Positions 1-8,090 of a stretch of 13,358 nt of DNA are shown here, in pieces (the first letter of the stretch is position 1; every line of letters begins with the position of its first letter). The notes under the pieces were generated by a model. The model was not told where the DNA came from. It saw only the letters and a list, made by a program, of their open reading frames with translations, and did not search any database. The translations under genes and the position numbers were made by a program. The stretch comes from Phoronis ovalis (taxonomy: Eukaryota; Phoronida; Phoronidae), in the NCBI GenBank assembly GCA_028565635.1, contig JAOXYB010038717.1:1-13358 (forward strand). Reading direction: 5' to 3'.

Positions 1-238
1 CATACAAAGATGGCTTTACAACTACAGTAACTACATCATATGATGGGCATCTGTCTGCACCCGCAGACCTCTTGTTATATATAGTTTTGAAGTAAACCCT
101 CTTTGAACCCAACTTTAAGTAAATAATAGAACAGATTTCCTGTCACTGCTTAGAGGGTCGTGGTGAATACCATTACATCAGTAAAGTGAGAAATAAATAT
201 GCAGTTTGACTGATAATCTAACTATAATTCACTTGTAG
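1..238 (+). other. 3' part of a FAM98 intron
   Basis: No reading frame here continues the FAM98 protein upstream. The stretch ends in a usable acceptor (CACTTGTAG, AG at 237-238). I read it as the 3' part of the intron preceding the penultimate coding exon. It contains nothing else recognisable. Confidence 0.6.
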
Positions 239-704
239 GTGCCTGACAGAGGGGGGCGTGCACACGAGTTGCAGCCTCCTCCACCAGAAATGCCTGCTTT
301 TATGAAAAGAAGTGGTCCCGCAGGGGGTGCTCCACAACAGCAAAGACCTCGGTGTAAGTGCACTTTCTACGTAACTAGTTTCAAGATTCTTCATATATTA
401 AAAGTCTAAAATTCTGTTGTAACCAGCTAGTATGTAAATAAACCTCTAGGCATGCCTCTAGTTTCATTCAAAATAACAAGTTAGTAAAATGCTGACAGAG
501 GCTACAGTTTGAACCTTCTAAAATGAGAGCTCTGTTTTGTGTAATGTGGCTATTAATGCTGCCTACAGTCCAAAGATAAATCTTGATTTTACAGCTGGAA
601 GAGGTGGCCGCGTTCAAGGTGGATGGTCTGGAGGTGGTTATCAAGAGGGTGGGGGAGGCTATAAAGGTGGCCGTGGTGGTGGTAGAGGAAGAGGGGGATA
701 CTAG
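239..704 (+). CDS. FAM98: FAM98-family protein, last two coding exons (3' partial gene)
   Basis: Two exons on the + strand, 239-353 and 595-704. They are joined across a 241-nt intron with donor GTAAGT at 354 and acceptor TTTTACAG ending at 594. The join is in phase (codon TCT split after its first base) and ends at TAG 702-704. The first exon encodes VPDRGGRAHELQPPPPEMP, which closely matches the conserved segment before the C-terminal tail of animal FAM98A/B as I remember it. The second exon encodes a Gly/Arg/Tyr-rich tail ending RGRGGY. FAM98 proteins belong to the RTCB-DDX1-RTRAF tRNA-splicing ligase complex and are linked to PRMT1-dependent arginine methylation; the RGG repeats are the expected RNA-binding and methylation sites. 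The tail here is only about 40 residues, much shorter than the vertebrate FAM98A tail. The N-terminal domain lies upstream of the window. I cannot say which of FAM98A, B or C it matches best. Confidence 0.85.
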
Positions 705-1341
705 GTAATGAGACATAATTCTGTTTAAAAATGGACGGTAGATAATAAGTCTTCACGAAACTACATTGATAATTTGTACAACTGTATAGTGGGATCACAA
801 CATCAGATAGTAAGCTATTTTGACCTACAAAATGTGTCTACCCAACTATACAGTGGGGCACATGACATCAGATTGTATTACTAGTAAGCATACCTGCAGA
901 ATGTACCAAAGCCTCATGAGATAGACATCAAGTGGAGATATATGCTAAAAGTGCTTCTCACAAGTATGAACAGTATTATAATTAGAGAACGTAACTTTGT
1001 GTTATATATGTTTCATACTAGGCAAAGCAGAAAAAGCTTTATAGACCAATCACAGGATAGCAGAGTGTACTAGACTAAGTTTGAAATTATCATAGTAGTT
1101 AACCAACATTGTTAACCAGAATTGTTGTTAATAAGCCAGTGCTATTTCTATTAATTATTAGATTTATAGCTCGACATTTGATTGCTGGTAGCATCCAAAC
1201 AAATGACAAAATCATTTCAAAAATCACGACAGATGTACAGTAACAAAGTATAAAACGTACGTACAGCTAAACAAGCATGAAAATTGTTTTTTAAAAATGT
1301 ACCACGTTCTTCCTGTTGTATGGTCCTTGTGAGAAAAGAAC
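705..1341. other. Convergent 3' region between the FAM98 and VWA genes
   Basis: This is the FAM98 3'UTR and/or intergenic DNA. I see no AATAAA or ATTAAA on the + strand between the FAM98 stop and the poly(A) signal of the opposing gene. Only variants such as TATAAA near 1249 occur. It holds one imperfect tandem duplication (listed separately) and no credible ORF. Confidence 0.5.
779..907 (+). repeat. Imperfect tandem duplication, about 64-bp unit, two copies
   Basis: The segment beginning CAACTGTATAGTGGG near 779 recurs as CAACTATACAGTGGGG near 843. The shared order is: CAACT, a TAT/TAC AGTGGG block, ACATCAGAT, then AGTAAGCAT or AGTAAGCTA, then AATGTGTC or AATGTACC. Several substitutions and small indels separate the copies. 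It lies in the FAM98 3' region and has no assigned function. Confidence 0.55.
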
Positions 1342-1351
1342 TTTATTTATT
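1342..1351 (-). terminator. Poly(A) signal of the Ubl-VWA gene
   Basis: On the minus strand this reads AATAAATAAA, two overlapping canonical AATAAA hexamers. It lies about 190 nt downstream of the TGA at 1542-1544 and is followed by a T/G-rich stretch. This would give a 3'UTR of roughly 200-220 nt. Confidence 0.6.
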
Positions 1352-1541
1352 CATTGTTACATATTCTTGATTTAAAGTCATAAACTGTACTTCATGGTTT
1401 ATAACACTCCATTTAGGCACAAAATCAGACAGCCCATATTCATAGACAAGTCGATTAGACTTATAATCATTATGTCGATTAGACATATGTTCATGGCATG
1501 ATAGCCTGTTACTGCATTGCTTGCCCAGTAATGTTTTTGAA

Positions 1542-4500
1542 TCAGTGCTCTCTTGAAAAGCAACTAAAGAACCTGAACCTGGTCATTTTCTTTTTCTTAG
1601 TTGAATTTGTGTCGACTGAAACTAAAAAAGATTATTACTTCAGACATATGATTCAATAATCAATGTCACTTGTCCACAAGTAAAATTTGTCTAATTTAAA
1701 TAAATCTTTGGTGATAGAAGATAACCAACACATGAGAATAATAAGTTATGGTAAATCAAAGAAAATTGTAGAGAATACTAATAGATACATGCTTGTCATA
1801 GGAAGTGCTAAATATCTGTATTAATTTGCTTAATCTTTCATCTGCTAGTAACCTTTGTGGAAATGACTATTTTGCTGAAATATACATACCTGATATAGGA
1901 AATAATTCAACTGCCTCAGATGAAGAAGAACAACCATATGGAGACCATTTATCTGAATTGGCATTGTAAGTATATTTTGGACTTCCATGATCCAAAGATG
2001 GGTCCCACCAAGAATCAGCAATGTATCGCTATAACACAAATACTGGGCTGTTACAGTAATAAACATAAAAAGCAATGTATGCAGTGAACAGCTAAATATC
2101 TTTTAAAGCTATGTTTTAAAACACAAGTGTAAAAATATGTCACCAGCCCAAAAAGGCAATTCACAAATTACCCAAAAATTAAACATCAAGAACCAACGGT
2201 TGTAGTAAACAGTGCATAAATGAGATGTATTCCAGCTATATTTACATCTAGGCTATTGAACTGACTGAACAAGTATCGTATGCTATTCATGTAAGTGTCA
2301 TCAGAATCTCAGTCTAGCATGTGTTAAAATATTCTTTGGGAGAATTTGGAACAGTAAGAATGCGTTATTCAGTAACCATACAGGAAAGCCCACTACTACA
2401 CAAACGTCCATACCATTGGTCTGTTTTCCTTATTTTTGTTATCCTTGTTGTGTTCTGTCATTTGTTCTAATTGTGTAAACATTTCTTTAGTGTCCTCTGT
2501 CATTCTTCCAGCTTGTTCAACTTCTTCACAGAAAGCTTGTAGTTGCTCAGGGCTTGATTCATTGTAACATACTGTAATAATGAGGCCAGGATTTTCAAAA
2601 CCTGATTGTACCTTTCGAAAATGAACTTGAATGTGTAACAAGTTAAAAGTCGACATGTGAACAAATGTGCTTCTCATTCACAAAACTAGAGTTGTGAAAA
2701 ATTTGCATCGCCACCAAGAGCATGCATTTTGCATAGAGCATGTTGTCTTTTTATGCTACAAAATGCTTAAAAGTCCTGTAGATTGGGAATTTTGGTGCAA
2801 AGGTAACTATTCTGTAGTCCTGTTACAACTACTGTTCTTGCAAAGGAGTGGTGTCCTTGTGTGGACAGCAGTAAACTTACGTTCTATGCTAGCAATAGGC
2901 AATATGCATGAATATGAGAATAAAAAGGACCTTCTGTATAAAAACTCACCAGCAAGAAACATGTCTCTTATCAGACTAAATTGTCTAAATTTAATGCAGG
3001 CTCCTCCTGTTCTGTCTGCTAACTCTTCATAAAAGGCTGACGCCATTGTGTCATGCTGAGCTCTGACACCATACACTTTAACATCCATACCCCCAAGAAT
3101 GTCCAACTCTTCGTGCCAGTTTATGCATTGGTCTGTATAACTCACTGGATGAGGTAACGCATCTCCGATAACAACTAACGCTTTAGCAGAATTCTCTCTC
3201 CAGTCCAACTGTTGAGCTTTCTTCAATACCCACTCGTAACACTGTCCAATAAAATACGCAATCATGCAATTATGTAAATAAATGGTCATAGTGAGAACAA
3301 TGTACAGTAATTAGAAAACAAACTATTGTCTTATTAGTATATGTAACTGTTCATTACAATGGAATAAAAAGCATATATGATATTAAAAAAAATTTGGTCA
3401 AAAGTGAGACATATAGGTGCCAGTTGGGATACAAATATGAAACCATGTTTTTTCTCACAGTAACAATGCGGTAGAAGAGCAAAATGACTAAATAACAGCA
3501 AAGAAACAAATTGAAAACCTTTATGTTCATATATTGAAACAAATGACCAATAGATACCAGTGATCCATGTATATTAGTTCTTAACCTCGAGAAATCCCAC
3601 CTTTTGGGTACATTTTTTAAAGTATCAATGGCAATAATTACCTCAGGTGTATCTCCTCCTCCAGTGGAAGGTACATCCATCACAAACGATGTTAGGTTTT
3701 CTGTATCAGATGTCAGGTCTTTTATTTTGATAACATAATTACCATAGTCACAATAATCCCCATGCACAATTATTCCAATACGAATGTTTGGTATATCATT
3801 TAACAAACGTTCGACTGTCTTTTTTACTTGTTGCCTAACCTAAAGACACAAAATAGCATATACAACAATGTGTACCAAACCGGACCAAGTTAAAAGAAAT
3901 ACAGGTCTGTGCTGAAGACCATGATAAAGTGTGTTCCGTGATATAAACTTCAAGTAGTAAAACAGGAAATAAGCGAACAGTTCCTAATGCAGTCTTTTCT
4001 TCATCAAAAAGGCTTATAAAAAAAAGTACATGACATGAGAAATACATGCTCCAAAAAGATATTCCAGTCTCTCACATTTGATAATGTTATTGACTGAAGT
4101 CTAGCACACTCAATTTCAAAGTCTCCCAAAATCAGGATTGAAGCTTATGTTGAAAGATGTAAGAATCTAGCAGTCTTAGCAATAAAAAAAAACTTGATCC
4201 TGTTATATTTCCATAAGCAGCACATTTGTGAAACAATTTCACTTTGAATTTCATCTGGAATTTTACACAAATCCACTAGATGGATTCAATCAACTAATTA
4301 ACCGCTTTATAAAAACTAGTTACCTCTGACAAACATGAGTACATACTACCGGTCGTGTCAAAGGAAAAAACAATATCTACATTGCGTCCAGCTGCATCAA
4401 AAGTGGTGAGCAGTTCCTACATTTAAAAAAGGAAACAATGTTATACGGAAAACAGACAAATGATAACAAATTTTCAAAGGAAACCTTTTTTTAATAAGGA

Positions 4501-6428
4501 AAAAGTTTGGAGGTATAAAAAGTAGAAAGTTTTAGTTGCTTGTTTTAACAATATGATAAAGCTAAATTTAAAGGTTAATTAAAGGAAAACGATTGCTTTG
4601 TTCCATAATTAACGCTAAATTTTCTGCTATATTATGCTACTTTTAGACATTAAAAGTGATGCTACTTATATTCACCTGTCTTTTGTCATCATCTTCAATC
4701 ACCACTTCCTCATCTTGTTTTTCCTTCTTTCCTTCTACTGCCGGTTTCTCCACCAGATTTAATACTGTCTCATTTGTAACTCCTGCTTCCCACAATGGCT
4801 GAGCATTGCAGGATAGAACTACACCTGAATTTAACTGAAAAACATACACGTATATACCAAGCGAAAGTGATCTTTATAATGAAAATAGACGCTGTTTTTA
4901 AAATTTTACTGCTCTTATATATGCCAACATAAGAAAACAAGAAATAAAAACAATGAATTGTACATAAACAAATGGAAAATATTTAATATAATAATGGCCA
5001 TTCCACTGTTAGATAGTTATAATACAGAGCAGGGGCATTTTCTAAAAAGAATTAAAAGGTGCTGAGGTTATGGATGGGTGGTGGGGTTATATTCTTAAAA
5101 AATTATTTATATGCCTGTATTCAACTAAGTAAGTGGAGTAGTCCCTGTAGATTTAAAGGTGCTGGAAAGACAAGCCAAAATGTGTTGGACACAAGAAGAT
5201 CGTACATGTTCAGAAAATTATAAAGATTTGTATAGTGTCAGATTCCTCAAGACACATTTTTCTGTGTGATATACCTTAAGTATTTGGTTAGGAGGCAGAA
5301 TTCCCTCTTTAGCCTCAACACGATTCTTGATTTCTTGTACAGAGCAAGTGTTCTTTACAGTGAATGATAACACATCATTGGTCGGGAGCCTTACCATCAC
5401 TAACCAGTCTCTTTCTGTAATAACCTGTAATTAACAACATATGTCAGAATATATTTTGAAGTAACGAGTCAACTGTAAAGGCCATATTAAAAACATGTAT
5501 GAACATGCAGGTATGAATAAAATTTCCTGTTTCACAATTTTGATCAATGTAGTCACGGTAGTCTTGGAATGGTGAAAATCTAATAAATAGTTTAACTTCA
5601 ATCTAAAACAGAGCTGCACTGCCAGTATACTGACAGTATATAAAAACCGTAACGTACCACTCATATTGTCAAACATTGTTTGTGAACAACAATTAAAAAA
5701 GAAATTTAAAATCATTGAATACAAATTGTTTGATGCATACATGTACATTTTGAAACTTTGAATTAAAAGTTACATTAGGAATTCTATGGTACTATATGAA
5801 TTGTCTACTTTTTAAATTAATTCACTAATTAATATTATGATTTAATCTCACATTTAATGATACACTTGTGTGCATGTGTATAGGGTTTTGTAGTAATTCA
5901 GTCTGAATAAATCCATCCGTATTATACTTCTTTCGTCTTGCGTTTTACTTCGTTATCTGAATATCAGTGAACCCAGTGAAGAAAGCACTAATTAAATTCG
6001 CTAAATTAGCTGATATGTTTTTAAAATTTAAACGCTCGATCTCCGAGTACAGTGTTCGAAGTGGAATTAAATATCCTGGAAATATTTTTGATATCGAATT
6101 TTGTGATCAAGAAACATAAATTAATGGCCTTAAAATAAAGTTAATGATACAGGGTACTTTTTATCAGCCGGTTCCGGATTCCGACGAGTATATAGTTACT
6201 AACCTCAGCTTTTAACACAGTCTCTTCTCTGATACCAAGATATCCAACCGTATACTTCTTCTGCAATACTTTGCCAGTGTACTTAATTTGTATCCGACCA
6301 ACTGGGACTCCCTCTTCCTGAGCAACATGCTCGTAAATTCGCGATACCTTTTCTTCTGGTAAAAGCTGCAAAGAAGTTGTACGTCCTGAATTCAGTTTGA
6401 TATACACGTGAATACAAGGACATGCCAT
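1542..6428 (-). CDS. Two-ubiquitin-like-domain plus von Willebrand A domain protein, nine exons
   Basis: Exons in transcript order: 6428-6204, 5424-5275, 4834-4676, 4416-4324, 3839-3642, 3241-2950, 2571-2414, 2028-1890, 1615-1542. All have GT donors and AG acceptors, all phases agree, and the product is about 495 aa. The start is ATG 6428 in context AAAATGG; an in-frame TAA lies upstream. Residues ~6-75 form a ubiquitin-like fold (IHVYIKLNSGRTTSLQL, then KYTGKVLQ). Residues ~82-155 form a second one split by intron 2. Residues 156-178 are an acidic linker. Residues ~190-373 form a VWA domain with MIDAS DTTGS at 198-202, GGGDTPE at 269-275 and VIGDALPHP at 299-307, closest in feel to VwkA-like VWA domains. 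Then come a Glu-rich helix, a Trp/Tyr-rich block (SWWDPSLDHG) and a KKKK/RFRFFSCF tail. Neither Ubl ends in GG, so neither looks like a conjugatable modifier. Function is unknown; metal-dependent protein binding is inferred. Intron 8 and the exon 7 acceptor are the least certain joins. Confidence 0.82.
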
Positions 6429-6458
6429 TTTGACCGAAAATCTTTTCGTAGGCTTCAC

Positions 6459-6750
6459 TATTTATAAAGACTAATGTTAGTAATAAAAAATTGTTGACAA
6501 TATTAATGTCGATGGATCCTGCTGAGTAGAAGAATAGCTCACGGATCAGCAGTCAGCAAAAAGTTGAATTCATGCAAAATGTAAATCAAAGTGTACTAAA
6601 ATTAACTAAGATTGCTACTTTTATACCTGTAACAAATTCCACTCCAATCCGCCATTATGGTTTTTATTTTATACAACATGTTTTGACTAAAAATAGCCAG
6701 CCAATCAGATGATGTATATTTATAGTTAGGTCTTGGCTGAGCCAATCAAA
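6459..6750 (-). promoter_or_regulatory. Candidate promoter/5'UTR of the Ubl-VWA gene
   Basis: Two CCAATCA boxes lie at 6701-6707 and 6742-6748, with a further CCAATCC at 6644-6650. On the minus strand a TATAAAA lies at 6673-6667, another at 6625-6619, and a TATAAATA at 6466-6459. A CCGCCAT (YY1-like) motif lies at 6649-6655. The set CCAAT, CCAAT, TATA in minus-strand order would place a start near 6640-6645 and leave a 5'UTR of about 215 nt that contains one six-codon upstream ORF. TATA matches are cheap in AT-rich DNA. The paired CCAATCA boxes are the stronger signal. Confidence 0.4.
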
Positions 6751-6759
6751 AAAGATTTG

Positions 6760-7010
6760 TTTTTTATTTTTAGACATGATTGTAAACACATCCACGCGTT
6801 GTAGCTTGCATTTTGACCGCTGTGAAGCCCCTGAAAATGAAAGAAGAACACCGCAATCATTGCTTATTTTTATCATCTGTATTTTACTTCACGGCTCTGT
6901 ATAGACCAAATTAATGTTACAGCCAAAGTAACTAAAATTCTAAAAACTTTATTAGCAGATATTTATACCGGTTTATACGTACTGTGCTCCACAGACATAA
7001 ATCTAAAGCT
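6760..7010. other. AT-rich intergenic DNA upstream of the Ubl-VWA gene
   Basis: I see no coherent coding region, RNA gene or repeat in this stretch. It separates the candidate promoter from the repeat-rich block that follows. Confidence 0.5.
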
Positions 7011-7027
7011 TATATATATATATATAT
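7011..7027. repeat. (TA)n microsatellite
   Basis: Seventeen bases of uninterrupted alternating TA directly precede the reverse-transcriptase remnant. Confidence 0.9.
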
Positions 7028-7033
7028 GGTGCA

Positions 7034-7233
7034 ATGGTTCGTCCACATCTTGAATATGTCAGCTGTATGGAAACATATGGACATGCAACGAATGTTGGAA
7101 AGATTGAACTAAAAAGATCCAGCCAGAGAAGAGCTGCACTATTTGCTCTGGTTATGACAGATATTCAAGTGTAACAACAATTATGAAGAAACAAATAGAG
7201 TGCAATTCTCTGCAACAAAAACTAGGCATCTAA
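7034..7233 (+). mobile_element. Non-LTR retrotransposon fragment: C-terminal end of reverse transcriptase
   Basis: The + strand encodes MVRPHLEYVSCMETYGH, then KIELKRSSQRRAALFAL. A shift of reading frame near 7160 then gives DRYSSVTTIMKKQI and SLQQKL. This order (VRPHLEY, then KIE..QRRAA, then YSSVT, then SLQQ) is the thumb and post-palm segment typical of CR1/jockey-like LINE reverse transcriptases (LVRPxLEYAS...QRRAARF...TSSVT...LQxRR). The catalytic palm (YxDD) is absent. The frameshift and the loss of the usual Trp after the ESxM position show it is dead. It is truncated on both sides. The (TA)n tract lies on the left and the foldback element begins 10 bp to the right. Confidence 0.75.
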
Positions 7234-7243
7234 TCATATGGTG

Positions 7244-7612
7244 GCCCTGAGCTACTGTCGTGTTGTCGACCTGTAAAAAACAACACGACAATTCGATCAC
7301 TGGCAGTACGAAATGTCGTGTTGTCGAGTTGCAAACAAGTCGACAACACGACAATTAGTATGAACTGTCGTGTTGTCGACTTGCAAACAACTCGACAACA
7401 CGACAATTCAGTACGAAATGTCGTGTTGGGGAATTGCAATCAACTCGACAACACGACAATTAGTATGAAATGTCGTGTTGTCGACTTGCAAACAACTCGA
7501 CAACACGACAATTAGTATGAAATGTCTTGTTGTCGACTCGCAAACAACTCGACAACACGACAATTAGTATGACTTGTAAACAAGTCGACAACACGACAAT
7601 CAAGCTCAGGGC
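7244..7612. mobile_element. Foldback-like element: hairpin array bounded by inverted repeats
   Basis: A 369-bp block begins GCCCTGAGCT (7244-7253) and ends with its exact inverse complement AGCTCAGGGC (7603-7612). Just inside, TGTCGTGTTGTCGAC (7256-7270) is inverted as GTCGACAACACGACA (7584-7598). The interior is a tandem array of 40-bp hairpins on a 52-53 bp period. The outline suggests a non-autonomous foldback or MITE-type element whose terminal inverted repeat was amplified. No clear target-site duplication is visible and there is no coding capacity. The G+C and CpG content is far above that of the flanks. Confidence 0.6.
7314..7562. repeat. Tandem array of five full 40-bp hairpins, period 52-53 bp
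   Basis: The full hairpins are 7314-7353, 7366-7405, 7419-7458, 7471-7510 and 7523-7562. Each has an 18-nt left arm (consensus TGTCGTGTTGTCGACTTG), a CAAA loop and an 18-nt right arm (CAACTCGACAACACGACA). They are separated by 12-13 nt spacers of the type ATTAGTATGAAA. Partial hairpins flank the array at 7256-7290 and 7572-7598. The fourth hairpin has a degraded left arm (GGGGAA in place of TCGAC) while its right arm is intact. The right arms are nearly identical across all units; the left arms vary more. Confidence 0.9.
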
Positions 7613-8090
7613 AGCGAGGCATTTTATTTTGGCGACCATTTTTGAATTTTGCTTCTTTTTTTTTAATTCTTGCCGCGAGATTTTTTTTATTTGGCGACCT
7701 TTTTTTTGTTGTTTTTTTGCTTATTAAGTGCGAGCATCAAGCTTAATTTACCAATTTTTAAGTGCGAGCATTGCACCCAGGGGGCCCTACCCCTCTCATT
7801 TAGGGTATGTAAATTTCTATCAATCAGTGAAATGGGGTCAAAATTTAAAAACGGAAATATGCATTTTCAAAAACCCATTCATCACATATGGGTATCAGGA
7901 ATATATTTGAGTCGGACCCCCGGGCAGAACTTAAAGTTGCTTATGTCATATGATGAACTATAGTAAAATTGTTCAGTGAATATGCCATCCTTTAGGATAT
8001 TTAGTGAGCAGAGCTTATGTTGCTTTTGTCATGAATATTTAAATGCATGTATGTACTTGTATAAATATTTCTGGTGTCACACAAGTTCTT
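7613..8090. repeat. Repeat-like noncoding stretch with internal duplications
   Basis: Three separate short duplications lie here: GGCGACC in T-rich context at 7631 and 7693; AAGTGCGAGCAT at 7726-7737 and 7760-7771; and a GCAGA(A/G)CTT...TTGCTT(A/T)TGTCAT block at 7924-7957 and 8008-8035. Blocks of G/C (CAGGGGGCCCTACCCC near 7777, CGGACCCCCGGGC near 7913) stand out from the AT-rich surroundings. I suspect dispersed repeat DNA but cannot name a family. The open frames in it have low-complexity translations and I do not support them as genes. Confidence 0.35.

Noticed and set aside
2667-3032. 121-codon + strand open frame
   Set aside because: It lies antisense to exon 6 and intron 6 of the well-supported Ubl-VWA gene and has no recognisable domains.
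5431-5748. 105-codon - frame within intron 1 of the Ubl-VWA gene
   Set aside because: It lies inside a well-bounded intron, is rich in Phe/Leu/Tyr/Cys from AT-rich DNA, and has no family match.
6429-6458. Upstream extension of the Ubl-VWA N-terminus by ten residues (from a GTG)
   Set aside because: It needs a non-ATG start. ATG 6428 has a good context (AAAATGG), and an in-frame TAA lies just upstream of the GTG.
7030-7060. GGTTCG motif suggestive of a tRNA T-loop
   Set aside because: No matching acceptor, D or anticodon arms. The bases are explained by the VRPHLEY coding of the LINE fragment. No tRNA or rRNA gene was seen in the window.
7314-7562. Regular repeats with spacers, superficially CRISPR-like
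   Set aside because: The repeats are long perfect hairpins with near-identical 12-nt spacers, they lie in a spliced animal genome, and no cas genes are present. Tandem inverted repeat is the right description.
7230-7727. Open frames on both strands through the hairpin array
   Set aside because: They translate the repeat unit itself (recurring QVDNTT/RVVDLQTTRQHDN) on both strands, as any stop-free tandem repeat would. There is no family resemblance.
7670-7963. 97-codon + frame in the repeat-rich stretch
   Set aside because: It begins in a poly-T tract, overlaps another open frame of similar length and spans the internal duplications. It looks like chance openness in repeat DNA.
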